From Streptomyces sp. NBC_01460 (GTDB lineage Bacteria > Actinomycetota > Actinomycetes > Streptomycetales > Streptomycetaceae): 64,000 nt of DNA. Every line of letters begins with the position of its first letter. Position 1 is the first letter of the stretch. The notes below the pieces were generated by a model. That model was not told where the DNA came from, ran no database searches, and was given only the letters and a program-made list of their open reading frames with translations. Both the position numbers and the translations under genes were made by a program. Positions 7,288-22,200 of the stretch are shown one piece after another. The stretch covers positions 7,440,001 to 7,504,000 of the forward strand of contig NZ_CP109473.1 in NCBI RefSeq assembly GCF_036227405.1. Direction: 5' to 3'.

Positions 7288-10200
7288 TTCAAGGGTCCGC
7301 CCAACCCGAGGAACAATCCTGACCTCGACTTCAAGGGCAACGGCCCGACCCCCACGCCGGACCCCACTCCCAGCCCCAAGCCGGACCCCTCTCCGAGCCC
7401 CAGGCCCGAACCCGGGCCGACCCCCGGCAGGCCCGATCCGACCCCGTACGGGAACGGCCCCGGCCGGTCGGGCAACCCGCCGGTCACCTTCCGGAACGAT
7501 CCGCTCTCCTTCCGGAACAACCTCAACCTGTGGCGGAACAACCAGATCCTGCGCAACAACGCGGACCGACCGGGTGCGCTGGCGGGGCACTACGGGCTGA
7601 AGGGGACGGCCGACTTCCTCGCCGCCGGCGCGGGCGAGGCCCTCGCGGAGATCCTGATCAAGGGCGCCTTCGACGGCGACTGGTCGACCAGTTGGTCCAC
7701 GTTCGTCGGCGCGGGCGTCAGCAGTCAGGTCGAGAGCACGCTCAGCGACACCGCCGTGAACAGCGGTGCCGAACTGCGCCACGCCATCGACAAACTCGGT
7801 AACCGGCCGCCCACCGTCTCCGGCGGAACCACTGGTACCGGTGCCGACGGTTCCTCGCGTTCCGGCGCGGACTCCGACCGTACCGACGGTTCCTCGGGCA
7901 CCTCGGGCAGCGACACCACGGGCGGGGACGGGCCGGCGCCCGCCTCGCCCTCTCCCGCCGTCCAGCAGCCGACCGGACAGGGAGACGTCACCGGCAGTCA
8001 GTCGCCCCCGCCCTACGTCCCGGAGAACCCGCCGCCGTACACGACCCCGGCCCCGCCGTCGTACACCCCCGGCCCGCTGCCCGTGACCGCCACCGAGAAC
8101 GCGCTGTGGCAGCAGGTCCACAGCGGCTCCGCCGAGGTCCGTCAGCAGGCGCTGAACGACCTTGCCGCCCTGCGCGGCACCTCGTCGGCGCCGGGCGGCA
8201 CGGAGATCGGCGTCCGTGACGGTCTGCAGGGCGGCTTGTCGCAGCTGCCCGAGGTAAGGGTGGTGCCCGGCGGGAACAGCCCTGCCGTACAGATCGACGC
8301 CGACGAGGTCCGCCGCGCCCTCGGTGGCTTCGACGCCCCCGTCACGACGGGCCCACCGCTCACCGTCGCCCCCGGGACGCAGGCCGACACCGCAGCCCCG
8401 GTCGCGGAGGGCTCCGCCGGAGGCGACCCGCAGGGCGCCGCCCCCGGTACGTCGCCGGAGAGCGCGGGCGTGGACGGGGACGTGCCGGAGAACCCGGCCG
8501 CGACGGGGGACGGCGACCCGGAGGTCGCGCCGCCCGAGGGAACGACCCTGACGCCCCCGGCGGAGTCGGCTGTGGCGTCTCCGGAGACTCCGGCCGAGAC
8601 AGCCCCGGGGAACCCGGCTGCGACGTCTCCGGAGACTCCGGCTGTGACGTCTCCGGAGCAGGCGGAGGGCGGCCTCCCGAGCGCTTCCCACGAGTCGGCC
8701 CCGCAGAACGGCACCGCGTCCGCGCCGACGGGCCGAGAAGCGGGCAGCCCCGTCCCCACGGGCAGCCCCGTCCCCACGGGCAGCCCCGTTCCCACGGGTG
8801 GCCCCGCCGCCGCCACCCCCGCCGGCACGGGCAGCGGAGCCCGGCCGGGCGGCGTCCCGGCGGGGTCGGCGACCCCCTCCGCCACGCCCCAACAGGGCAC
8901 CCGCGCCCCGGAAGGTGCCGCCCCGGCGGACGGCTCCCCGCAGGCCACCGGGTCCTCCCCGCAGACCGGGACGTCCCCGGACGCCGTGGGCGCTGCTCCG
9001 GATGCCGCGAACCCCACGGCGCACGCGGGCACATCGGATTCCGCGCCGGTGGTCACCCCTCCGGCCGACGTCACCACCACCAACCCTGCCGCGGACGACA
9101 CCGACACCGACACTGCTCCGACGCGGATCAGCACCATCGGTTCGTCTCCCGACACCGGAGACGTGCGCGACATAGACGGCACACCCGACGTGAAGCCCGG
9201 CCCTGCTCCTGCCGGAAGCCCCGAACCCGCCCGGGCCACGCCGCTGACGATCGTGGTGTCGGAGGTGCCGCCGCCGGGAGAGGGATCGCCTGAGGCGGTC
9301 GCGCTGCTGGACGGTGCCGGCACCGACAGGGCGGTCGTGCTCGGGCCGCCGGTCGCGCCGGACGGAGCGGGGCGCCCCGTACGCGCGGCGGTGGAGCTGA
9401 CCCGTGAGGGGCCCGGCGCACCGGTCCTGGTCCGCCCGCTCGCCGGTCCGGCACCCACCACGACGGCCGACGGCACCGCGGACACGTCGTTCCCCGGCGC
9501 CGACGTGCTGCTGCCGCTCGCCGACGCCCTCGGCGCGATGCCCCGTCCCAGCACCGAGAGCGGTGTGACGACCGAAGGCACAGCTCCGGCCGTCACCTCC
9601 TCGGCCACACCCCCGACGGCGCTCTCTGAGAAGCCGGCCTCCGTACGCGGTGCCACGGCCGACGCGGACGCCACGGCCACCGCCGCACCCGCCCCGGACA
9701 AACTCGCCACCCTGTCCGGCCCCTGGACCGGGACCGCCACGGATCTGCACCTGGAGTCGGGCAGGAACGACACCGACGGCCGGGGCACCGGCGGACCGGG
9801 TACGGGTGCCGGCCTCGGACGCGGACCAGGCGGCGAGGGAACCCCGCCGCCCCCGCCCACCACGCCGGACACCCACCCCGAGTCGCTCACGCCGACGCCC
9901 CTTCCGTCGACGCCGCCTCCGTCGGCCCGGATCGTCGTACGCCCCGCCGACAGCGGGTCGACCGAGGACAGCGGCAACGGTTCGTCACGTCCGTCGAGGG
10001 AGCCGGCCGTCACCACCCTGGACGGCCACACCGTGCCCCTCGCGCAGCTGCGACGCCTGGTTCCCGGCACCGCGGTGAAGCCCCGGCCCGGGCGTGCCGT
10101 ACGGACGCTGACCATCTCGCAGAGCCCTGCGGAGGACGGCACGGCCCGCGCCGAGGGGCGCCAGGCACTCCTCGGCGAGGACACCTTCCGGGGTGTGCGC

Positions 10201-13200
10201 ACCATCTCCGGAGCCCCCGCCGCCCCAGGCGCCACCGAGGCCCCGTCCGCCCCCCGTACCGTGTTCACCGGCCCGCCGAGTCCGCTCCCCGGCTCGGGCA
10301 CCGACCGCGGTGCCGACTACTTCGCCGGGCACGGCACCTCCCGCACCGTCTCGCTCGGCACCGAGGACGCCGCACGGCCCACCGTGAAGGTCAGCGGGGT
10401 GCAGCTCGGTGAGGTGCTCAAGTCCTGGGCCGAGGAAGACGGTCAGGACCGGCCGCTCGTGCTGTTCTCCTGCGAGACCGGCCGGCAGCCCGAGGTGGCG
10501 GGACTGCCGGTGGCCCAGCACGTGGCGAACCGGACCGGACGCCGGGTCCACGCGCCGACCACCGAAGTGGGCACGGCCAGGGACGGCGAGGGCAACGTCC
10601 GCGCGGTGCTCACCGAGGGCGCCGACGGGCCGGGACGGTGGCGGGTCTTCACCCCCGAGCCCAGCGGCGCCGATCTGGACGGTCTGGCGCGCGACATCGG
10701 CCTGCACACGGGTCCGGGACCGGCCGACGCCTTCGCCCTGACCCGGACCCTCCAGCAGGTCCGCACGCTGCGTGAGATCCTCGGCCCGGACGCCGAGCAA
10801 CGCCCGGAGAACCGGGAACTCCTCGCAGGGCTCGCCTTCGTGGACGGCCTGCGCTGGCGGAGCCCCGACACCGCTGCCCGCTACGGCGACGGCCGCATGA
10901 CCCCGGAGCTGCTGCGCCGGATGGTGACCGACCACCACGGCACCATCGGCGCGCCCACGGGCGAGCCGGCTGCCGGTCCGACGACCGGTCCGACGGCCGG
11001 TCCGACGACCGGGCAGTACGGCGATTTCCTGCGCGCCGCAGCCGAGTTGCGTACCACCGCCGGGCCCGACACCACGCTGGACGCCCTGCTCCCCCCGCCG
11101 CCGCCCGTGCTCCCGCCGAGCACCCTGGTGTCTCCGGAGGACGTGCGCGGTCTGGCGTACGCGCCCACGGCACAGATCACCTGGTCGCTCTCCGACAGCC
11201 CGCTGCCGCTGTCCGAGCTGGCCCTCAGCCCCGAGGACACCGCCGAACTCGTCCGCCGCAGGCCCGACCTGACGTCCGCGCGCAGCGGTCCGGAGAGCCT
11301 CGCCGAGGACGTGGCCCTCCTCAGCCGGCCCACGCCCGGTACGGCGGACACCGTGCACGCGGACGGCTCGGCCTTCCGGCGGCTGGACACCCCGGGCGGA
11401 GGGAACTGCCTCTTCAGGTCGCTGCTCGACAGCGCGCGCGGCCAGGACGTCCCGCCGGCGTGGGCCGCGCGGAACGTCGCCGGACTGCGCCGGCTGCTGC
11501 GGGACCGGATCACCCGGACCGAACTGGGCGACGCCGTGGCCACGGCGATCCCGGACCCGGTGTTCGCCGTCGTCGACGACCTGCGGACGCGCGCCGTCGC
11601 GGGAGTGCGGGACCCGGCAGAGCGGGACCGCATCACCCGGCAGTGGAACCGGACCGCCCAGGCCGTCGTCACCGACGGCGACGCCGCCACCTGGCAGCGG
11701 ATCCTGCGGGACGGCGACTACCCGCACCTCGCCGATGTGGCACCCACCCCGGCCGACGCACGGCGGCTCGGCACGAGGGAGCTCGTCGCCTCGGCGGCCG
11801 AACTCCCCACGCTCTGGGCCTCGCCCTTCGCCGACCTGCTTCCGGAGGCGCTGGCGCACACGCTCGACCTCGACCTGCGGCTCGTCCAGCCCGATCCGCA
11901 CGCCTCGTCGGGCGGCACCTTCGTCAACACACTCAACCCGGGGGGCCGGGGCGGCGTCCTGCACCTGTCCTACAACGGGACGGACCACTTCGACGCGCTG
12001 GTCCCGGTCTCGGCCCCGCTCGCGCCCGAACCGGACCCCGGCACCACCCAGGACCCGAAGCCGAAGCCCACGCAGGACCCGGGCACCACCCAGGACCCAG
12101 GCATCACGGCTGACATCCAGGACCCGGCCGGTTCCGGCCCTCTCGGGGAGTGGCTGCGGAGCATGGGCGGGATCACCGACCTCGACACCCCCGAAGCGGA
12201 AACCCCCGACCGGGGCGACCCGGTGCCGCTGGAGACCCAGCTCGAACGGCACCGCCCGGCACGCCTGCTGACCGGTCAGGACGCCCGGCCCCCGGGCCCG
12301 GTGCCGGACACCGTCACCTTCGAGGACGGCAGCCGTCTGCCCGCGATCCTGATCAGCCCGGTGTCGGACCCGGGCGACGGCACACCTGGGAGCCGGACCG
12401 AATGGCCCGCGCGGAGCAACAGGACCGGACTCTTCACCGGGGTCGGGAAGACCACCCTCCGCTCGCCCGAGCAGGTGGCGGAGGAGATCCTGGGCAAGCT
12501 GCCGGCGAAGCTCCGCACCCAGTTCGACGAGGCGGAGCTGCTGCGGCTGCTCATCGATCAGCCCGGCGCCTTCACCGCCCCGCGCGGGGCGCGTTTCGTC
12601 GGCCGGGAGAAGTCCGGGGTCGGCCACGAGCTGACGGTCGAGGCCATCCCCTACCACCGGTGGGAACGCTTCTCCGACGTGGGCGGTGCCACCGTCAGGC
12701 TGGACACCATGCGACGCGGCCAGGCGGGTACGGGCGGCGGGCGCAGCGTCGGCTTCGGCCGGCGGATCGCGGGTGGGCTGAGCATGGGCCCGCCGCTCAA
12801 CTGGCTGCTGAAGCTGGGCTTCTCGCTGGGCTGGACCCGCAGGACCGACTACGCGCAGGGCACCCAGGCGTACAACCAGTCCGAGTGGCGCAACTGGGAG
12901 GGCTCACACCTGCACCTGGACGACGTCCACTACCGGGTCCGGGTGAACCGTGTCACCGAGTCACCGGTGGCCCCCGGGCCGGAGACCCGGTCCGACGGCA
13001 CCACGGGAGCGACCGCCCCGCCTCCGCAGAAGCCGAACTGGCAGCGCACCCAGGTGCACGCCGCCGAGTTCGCGATGCGTGACGGGCTCAGCTGGCGGAT
13101 CCCGGACGACCTCACCGTGCCCCCCAAGGGACCCCGGCGGGCGCCCGGCACGCTCACCTTCCCGGAGGGCGCCGAGCCGCGGATGACCGACACCACAGGG

Positions 13201-16200
13201 CTGCACCTGGTGGACCCGCCGGAGGAGATCGCCCTCGCCGTCTCGGGAGCCCGTCCCGGGAGTTCGGCCCACCGCACCCTGGTCTCCTACGTCCGGCCGG
13301 GGCGGCTCCTCGCCCTGTTCGGCCGGTTCGCGGGCCTGGTCACCGGCCCCGAGCTGACCAGGGGCAGCGGGCAGCACCCACTGGGCCACCTGATCGTGGA
13401 GCGGTCGGTGCCGCACCGGGCCACCCTCGTCGCCGAGTCCGTCAAGACGGAGGTGCGCGACCTCACCCAGACCACGTACCAGAACGAGCGCGGTCACGTC
13501 CGTGACACCCGGCTGGGCTTCCAGGTCACCGCCGGCCCCAACTACACCCTCACCGGCGCGGACACCGACGTACGGCTCCAGGGCGGCCCTCTGGTCCGTG
13601 TGGACGTGTCCACCGGGCGTGGTCACCACCTCGGTGTCGACGCCGCCCGGAAGACCACCGGCCGTGTCCGTAACCACCCGGTGGCGCTCTACCGGGTGGA
13701 GCGCACGCTGATGGTGCGCAAGCCGGGCGAGCTCCCGTCGGCGGCCCGCCCCGTCCGGGTCGTCAGCCTGGACTGGATCTCCACCCAGGACGCTCGCCGC
13801 CTGGCGGGCTGGGACAGCCGCACCCCGGGGCGTACGGGCCCCGACCCGGACGTCGAGCCGCCGGTGCCGTGGTATCTCACCCGCGAGGACCCGGTCCACC
13901 TGAGCGGCCAGGTACGGGCCGAGGGTTTCCTCCCCGACCGTCCGCAGCCGCAGCCGCAGCCGCAGCCGCAACCTCAACCTCAAGCCGTGGACGGGGCACC
14001 CACCCCGATCCAGCCGCGGACCGCGCAGTCCGTCCCGCAGGACCCCATGCGGGCGTTCGCCGACACCGTCCTGGACACGCTGCACCAGTCGTACCCGTCG
14101 CTGTTCGTCCCGCCGTTCATGCTGCGGCACCCGCGGCTGGCCAAGTTCTGGTACGGCGACGGGCGGATGAGGACCGCGCTGCACAACGACCGTCAGGTCC
14201 GCGAGGCGCTCAACCGGCCCAGCCTGGCGCAGAGCCTGGACGACCTGACGACCACCGGCGTGCCGGTCACCCTCACCGAGGACGGCAAGGTGCGCCGCGG
14301 CCACCACACGCTCATCCTCGGGGCGCGCCTCACCGACCGGCGGTTCGAGACCACCATGAGCGAGCGTTCCCTGCGGAACGCGGTGATCGGCACCGAGGTC
14401 TCCGGCCAGGGACAGCAGGCCGCCGTCACCCTCTCCGGCGGTGTGGAGCTGGGCATCTCACCGCGTGACCACGACAAGGTGCCCGAGGCCGGGCTGCCCC
14501 GTCAGACCGGCAGCGTGGCGGTCGGGGCCCGCCACGCCCGGACCGACCAGAAGGCCACCAGGAACACGGTCGCGGTCACCCACGACCACCTGATGTTCCA
14601 GAACGGTGCCGACCTCTACAGCTACCAGGTGGAACTGAACGCCTCCTTCGAGGGTCACCGCCGTCCGCGTGGCTGGGCACGGCTCGCATCGATCGGCCTG
14701 CTGGGCGCGGGCGTCTTCGTCAGCAAGGTCGAGGAACGCCCGCTGTTCACCCGGGGGAACGAGACGGTCGGCCGGGTGGAGCTCGCCGTGCCGGCCGCGC
14801 ACGGTTCCGAGCACCACGGCCCCGCGGACCCGCCGCCGGCCGGACAGGCACCGACGGTCACGGCCCCCGCACCGCGGCAGCTCTCCTCCACCGAGGCGGA
14901 CCAACTCCTCGACGGCATGAGCCCGCTGCCGAGGACGGACGCGTCCGACCGGCAGCTCACCGGCAAGCTGCTGAGCGCCCCGCACGTGGTGCTCAGCACC
15001 GAGGGCGGCCCACTGCGCCAACGGCTCATGCAGGACACCGCCGACAGGGCCTCGGGCACCTCCTGGCACGTCAGCGCGCCCGGCGCCCCGGTGCGTACCG
15101 CGCTGCGCCGGGCCATGGCGAACCTCAACGTCGCCGGACAACTCGGCCAGTACCTCGGCCCGTTCGGCTCCCGCGTCACCGGTCTCAACGGTGCGGGCCC
15201 CTTCCGTACGCACTACCTGAAGGCGGCGATCCGCGGCGAGCTGAGCAACTTCCGGGTCAAGAGCGACCCCAAACCGGCCAGCCTCGAGGCCACCGTCGGC
15301 AACGAACACCGGGTGAACGGCAGCGCGAGCACCGTCTCGCGCACCACCCTCGGCCTCCAGGGAGCGGACATGCCCCTGCAGCAGGCCCCCGGACAGCCCG
15401 CCGTCGTCGGCTCCTACTCGACCGCCCTGCAGTACGCCTGGGGCAAGGGCCGCAACGTTGCGCAGACCCTCACCAGGGGACGCAACACCACCCTCACCTA
15501 CGCCGGGCGGATGTACCTGGTGGTCGCCGACACCGCCGAGACCCTCGCGGTACGGGACCGCTGGACGGCGGCCATGGGTGCGGTGGGAACCCGCTCCGGG
15601 GCCCGCATCAGCTCCCTGGCCGGACGGTTCTCCGAGAACCTCGGTGACAGCCTCGCCCCGCGCCGCGCCGCCGCGGCGCTCCAGCGCATCCGTGACGCGG
15701 TGATGTTCCACCTCCCGATGCAGGACGTCATCGAGGCCGGGCTCGCCCCCGACGGCCTGGCCACCACCACCCCGCACAACCTGGGCGGCGGATACCGGGT
15801 GCCGCCCTTCCTGCGCGGCCGCCGGTTCCCCACCCACCCCAGCGGTCAGCTCGACGCCGGCTCCGCGGCACGACAGCTGACGGGGCAGCTGGAGAAGGCC
15901 GGAGTGCCCTCCCACGACCGGGAGCAGGTCCTCCAGCGGCTCTCCCCGGACTTCCTCGCCGCCCATCTGCACGAGCTGACCACCGACGGGATGACCCTGC
16001 CGATCCGCTACCGGAGCTGGACGAGCCCGTTCCACCTGCCGGTCGGCGGCAGCCCGGGACAGCTGACGTTCAAGCTGACGCCGGTCACCACCACCGTGGA
16101 CAGACTGCGCACCGGCTACGAACTGGAGGACTACCGCACCACCGCCCGCGACACCGCCGGCGGCACCTCCCAGGACCGCGGCGCCGACGTGACGCTCAGC

Positions 16201-19200
16201 GCGGGCGAGCGTGCGGCGGACAGCGGCATCCTCGTCGCCAACCCGTCGCTCCAAGGAACCGCCGCCAAACAGCGGTCGAGCGCCAGGACGCAGACCTCCG
16301 GCGCCACCGCGATGCCGAACATCGCCACCACCCAGGCCCACGCCGAGATCGTCACCACCTACACCCTGACGGTCACCATGACGGACGCGACCGGTGACCC
16401 GCTCGCCCCCGGCGTCTCCGCCGTACCCGTCGGCAGCCTCCACGAGGTCCTCCCGGCGAGCCTGCTCACCCCCGACGGCGACGGCGCCGACGGCGCGCTC
16501 ACCGAGCAGGACGTTCCGGAGCCCGAGCGCGCGGTGCGGATGCTGACCGCCGACCAGGCACGCCCGGAGGGCGTCGCCGCCTGGCGCACCTCCGGCGGGG
16601 ACCCCACCGGCAGCGCCGATCCGGACGTGCTGCCCTTCGACGACGTCGTCGGCTCCGGCATCCTCGCCGTGGACATCCGAGGCGCTGCCAACGTGCACGA
16701 CGCCCTGACCCTGGCCACCGCACGCGCCGACGGCCTCGGCGACACCGACCTGGGGCAGCGGCACACGGGCACGGTCCTCGACGGCCGGGTGCGCATGGCC
16801 CGCCACACCCCGCTCACCGGCCTCGGCACCGCCCCCGGGCAGGCCCAGCAGGAGGCCACCGCACAGGTCGGTCTGACCTCCGGCTTCCGCGAGGCGCTCG
16901 GTGCGAGCGGCACGTCGCTGCCCACCCAGGCCTCCACCCACCTGTTCGGCCAGTCCCACACCGCCGACTCACGCCTCTACGCGAGGATGCACCGGAGCGG
17001 GGCCCGGCTGCTCGCCGTCGAGAACAAGCCGCGCATGGAGGCCATGCAGCGGGCGAAGACCTCCGACGCGCTGGAGGCCGGCATCACCGACAACGTCGAG
17101 GGTGCGGTGGGCACCGCACCACTGGCCGGCAACAGCAACGCGGGTGTCACCAACCCCGGCGCCACGGTCCCGATCGGCGGTACGAACGACGGCACCACGC
17201 TCAAGGGCACGGCGGACACCACCCTCGGCACCCACACCAAGGTCGTCACCGACCGCAGCATGCTCTTCGCGATCCCGGTGAGCTGGCTGGCCGTGGCCGA
17301 CGTGCACCACCGGGTCACCGACAGCCGCGCCATGTACGCGCTCGGCAAGGCCGACCGGGGGCCGCGCGCCGTGGAGGCCGAGACCACGGCGCTGGTCTGG
17401 CTGCGCGAGGACATCGCCCGCGACCACGGCCTCCTGGACGACTCCACGTTCACCGACGGGGTCCTCACGGCCTGGGACGACCAGGCCAAGGCAGCCGGCG
17501 ACCTGGCCACGGCCGAGAAGGGCTACTACGACGCCCGGGCGCGGGCCAGGGAGACATGGCTGGGCCTGACCGACGACGAGCGGACCGCCCTGGGCGCCGA
17601 CGGTTCCGGCGCCGCCGTGGAGCCGTCCCCGGCCGTCACCGCGTGGCAGGCCGCCCGTGACGAGGTACGCCGATGGGAGCAGCGCACCGACGACGCCGCC
17701 GCCGACCACCACCGGCTGCACCTCGCCGCTTCCCGCCTCACCGCCCACCACCAGGGATCGGCCTCGGTCCCGGTGAAGGACCTCCCGCAGGAGTACACCG
17801 CGCCCGGCTGGCGTTCCGAGGCGCCCGAGCCGTACACGATCACCGGCGGAGCCGGTTCCGCCCCGCGCACCCTCACCTCACCGGACGGCGCCACGGTGCG
17901 CGAGATCCACGGTGTGCCGCACGACGGGGCCTCGTTCTTCCACGCGCTGCTCGCCGCCGCCCAGGACCGGGGACGGCTGCCCCACCTGCTCGGGAGCGAC
18001 CTTGCCGACCGGTTCGCCGCCGACCCCGGCGACCCGGCGGTCACGGCCGAGGCCATCGGCGCCGCACGCGACCGCCTGGCCTGGGCGCTCGGCCAGGACG
18101 GCAACGAGGACCTGCTCGACTCCCTCGCCCTGGACACCGCGGACACCTTCACCCAGGCCGAACTCGACTATGCGGGCATACGGCTGACGACTGCTCAGCA
18201 GGCCGAGTTCGAGGCGTTCGGACGCCTCCCGGTGACCCTCTGGCCGACCCCCGCACAGCGGGTGGCACTCGCCGGGGCCGCGCTCTCCCGCCCGTTCGCG
18301 AGCGAGCCGCGCCAGGACACCGTGGACGGCGAGCCCGCCCCGCCGGAGCGCCGTGCGGGCGACCACGGCGGCGCCGACCTGCTGCCCGCGCTGGCCGCCC
18401 GGGTCCTGGGGGCCCCGCTCACCGTGGTCACCGGCGAGGGCCGTGAGCAGCTCTTCCTCCCGCACGGCACCGACCCGGCCGCCGTGGACCCGGCCACCGA
18501 CCCCGTCCTCCTCGCGGAGGGAGGCTTCTTCCACGCGGCCCTGCCCCAGGGATCCGTCGCCCCGGTCGCCACGCCGCTTCCGGCCCCGGCGACCGAGGGC
18601 ACCCCGGACACCGCACGCTCCACGTCCGCGCGGCCGCCGGCGCACCGCAGCCACACCACCGCGCCCTGGCTGCCGCCCGCCGACAGCACCGGCCCGCGCT
18701 TCCGCCTCGACCGGGACGGCGTCCTCACCGCGCCTGACGGTGCCACCTACACGCAGGGCGCACCCACCGGGCGCGGCAACGGCTTCTTCGGCGCCCTCTC
18801 CACGGCCCTGAACCTGGCGGCCACGCAGCCCGGTACGGACCGCCACGAGGCTACGCGGCTGCGTAGGCGCGCGGGGGCGCCGCCCGCCCAGCTGATGCGC
18901 CTGAACGGACTGCCGGGTGACCCCGGCACGCGTGACTCCCTCTTCGTACCGCCGACCATGCCCACCCGGCCGGGCGCGCCGCACCCGAGCGCGGAGGCAC
19001 GGGACGGACACCTGCGCCGTCACCTCACCACCGCTCCCTGGGGACCGGAGGCGGACCCGGCCGTCGCGGAGTGGGCGGCCGCCGCCACCGGCACCACCGT
19101 CACCCTGGTCGAGGAGAACGGCACCGCCCACACCTACCCCGGGCCTTCCGCGGACAGCCCCTCCGTCCTGCTCCGCCGCCGTGGGGGAGACGTCGTCCCC

Positions 19201-22200
19201 CTCCTCACCCGCACCCCGGCGCCCGCGCCGAAGTCCGGGAGCGCCGACCTGACTCCGGAGCCGACGCGGGACCCGGCGGCCGTCCCCCTGCCCCCCTCAC
19301 CCGGGGCCCCGGCCGGGAGCGATCTCCCCGGGCTCCCGGGCGAGGAGGAGGCGTACGAGCTGAGCACGCTCTCCGGCGCCGAAGCGGACGCGCTCGCGCG
19401 GTTCCGCTTCGCCGACGACAGCGACACCGGGTCGCTCGCGCAGTTCCGCTTCACCGACGACACCAGCGACTCCGACGGCGAGGACGACGCCCCGGACGAC
19501 ACCACGCACGAGGCCTGGCTCGACCTCCTCTTCGGATCCGCCTCCCGGGACGACTACTCGCCCGAGATGCTGGTCGGCACGGCCCTGTCGCTCCGGGAAC
19601 TCGCCGAGCGGAACCCGCAACCCTCGTCCGTGGCCGACGGCGACCTCCTGCACGGTCTGACCAGGCGGGTGCTGGGCCTCGCCCCGGACACCGAGGTGAG
19701 CGAGCGGCACCTCCTGCTGCTCGGGTCGCTGGCCCTGAGCGCCACCCCGGCCCAACTGGCCGACGAGGACACCCTCTCCGCCTACCTGACGAGCCATGAC
19801 GCCGCACTGGGCCGGAGCACCCGGCTCGTGTCCGGGCACGGCACCGGACGGAACTGGACCGGCACCGGGGCCGAGGTGCCGCCCCTGGACTCGTACGCGG
19901 TGGAGGGCGCGGACGGCCGGCTGAGCATGTGGCCCGCGCCGTGGCCGGCCGCCTACACGGTCCTCGCCCAGGGGGACACCGACTCCGTCCAACTGAACAC
20001 GCCACGCGGCACGTTCACCCTGGACGACCCCGCCGAGTTCGCCAGGATCATCGCCCGCGACCCGGCACGGCCCCCCGGCGCGGACATCGCGCTGGTCGTG
20101 CCCCACGGCGACATCGAGTCGCTGGCGCGCCACGTGGCCGACCTGACCGGTGCCCGGGTCTGGTACTCGGAGCACGCCCCCCGTCCGACGACGGACTGGC
20201 GCACCGGCACCGACCGCATCACGCTGGGGCCCCTCGGCGACGGTGACGACGTCGGCGCGGTGTGGACCTCCGTCCGGCCGGGCGAGGACGCAGACAGCGG
20301 TTCGGACGTCTCGGACATCGTCGGCATGTACGGCGACTCCGAGCACCGGGAGGGGATCGACGCACGCCGGGCCGAGCCGCTTACCACGACGGAGTACGGC
20401 GTCGTCAACGGCCGCGACACGGACGTGATCTTCCGCAGGCCCGGCGGGATCCAGGGGAGCTGGCAGACCCCGCGCGCCCTGACGGGCACCGACGACGCCC
20501 CCGAACTCGCCATGTCCGTGCAGGACCACCACGAGACGCTCCTCTCGGAGCGGCCCGTCCTGCGGATCTCCTCGGACCGCACGCTCGCGGTCGAGAACGG
20601 CATGTACGGGCAGCAGGTCTTCGCCACGGAGGAGGCCGTCGCCCGCGCGTCGGTCAAGCTGGCGCGCGCGGGGACCTCGGTGCGTCTTCGCACCGACCCC
20701 GACCTGAGTGTCATCCTGCCCCTCCCCGGCGGCGGCAGCAGGCAGCTGTTCCTGGTGACCCCCGTCTTCCTGACCCGCTCCGGCCAGTCCACGGAAGAGG
20801 TCTGCCGGGACTTCGCCGACATGCTCGCCGACACCTCCCGTACCTCGCACATGGTCTTCCGCACCCCCGGCGCCGGCCAGGTGGTCACCGCGCCGGCCAA
20901 CGCCTCCGACGGGGCCGAGGTCACCGGCACCCACCACCTCGCCGACGCACTGGGCCACCTCGCCGACGGCGACATGCCCCCGGCCGCCGCGGATCCGGAG
21001 TGGGCTGCGGCGCTCGTCCGCCGGGACGACCGCCCCACCGGTGGCGACGGCGGCCCGCTGCCCGGCCGCGCGTACGGCAGCGCGCTCAGCCTCGCCCAGG
21101 AGGACGACCCCCGGCGCGACGCCCTCTCCGACGCCGCGGGCCGGATCGGGGTCAACGAGCACGCCTGGGCGGACATCGGCGAGGGCTACGTCGTGCAGTC
21201 CGTCGCGGCCCCCGGCGAGCAGGGCCAGCCGAGCCTGGAGCACAACTACGCGAAACCGCAGGCGGGTTCCGGCGGTGCGCACTTCGGCTACCACTTCGTC
21301 ACCGTGGTGCTGGCCAGCGAGGACGGCAGCCACCAGATCTCCCTGGAGAACCACGCACGTGCCTCCCAGCGGAACCACCGGCACCGCAGGGCGGTCCAGG
21401 CGAACCTGCGCAACCACGACCTGGACGATCTGCGGGAGATCGCGTCGCGGCTGCGCGAGGAGATCGGGAAGCAGCCGGACGAGGGCGCGGACAAGCCGCT
21501 GGCGGAGCTGCGTGGCTACCTCGATCTGACCCTCGCCCTGATCAGGGCCAAGCAGGCCCAGACGGAGATGAACGCGGCGCCCGCCGGTTCGCCGGAGCGT
21601 GCCGCGGCCGAGAAGACGCTGGAGGGCGCCACCCGCGCCGCCGCGCTCCGCGTCGGACAGCTCGAACCCGTCATCGCGGGCAAGCACCAGTGGTACATGC
21701 GGATGTACTCGCAGCGACCGGGCGAGTCGGCCCACGACACCAACGCGGAGCTCCTGGGCGACAACCCCTCCGCCGAGGCCAATCCGCTCACCGCCGTCGT
21801 CCTCCGGGGCCAGCTGGCACTGCCCGTGCCCATCGCCTTCGACAAGGGTGTCCAGCAGACGCCCGAGACCGCGAAGCACTCCCTCCGGTACCTGGCCAGG
21901 GTGGTCGCCAGGGCCGCCCTGTGGAACGAGACCAACGGTCTGCCGTTGCCGGACGTCCGGGTCACCGGCCGGCGCGGCGGCCGTCTCGTCGGCCGGGACC
22001 TGGCGAAGGTGCGTGGCGAGGCGGTCGCCGCCTCGTTCCGGCAGGACCTCTCCAGCGCGCTCGCAGAGCTCCAGGAGGGCACACCGCAGCCGCACCTCAC
22101 CGCCGACCGCTTCACCGTCGAGCCGGTCTCGGTGCGCGACCGGGGGACGTCCGCGGGCGACTCGGCGGCCTCCACCGTGACCGTCACGGTCGACGACCAC

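Noticed and set aside
8743..8796. Possible CRISPR-like array
   Set aside because: The repeats are short, contiguous and in frame, with no spacers.
5560..9876. 1,438-codon open frame on the - strand
   Set aside because: It is Arg/Gly/Val-rich with low complexity and lies opposite well-supported + strand genes with ribosome sites; typical mirror frame of high-GC DNA.
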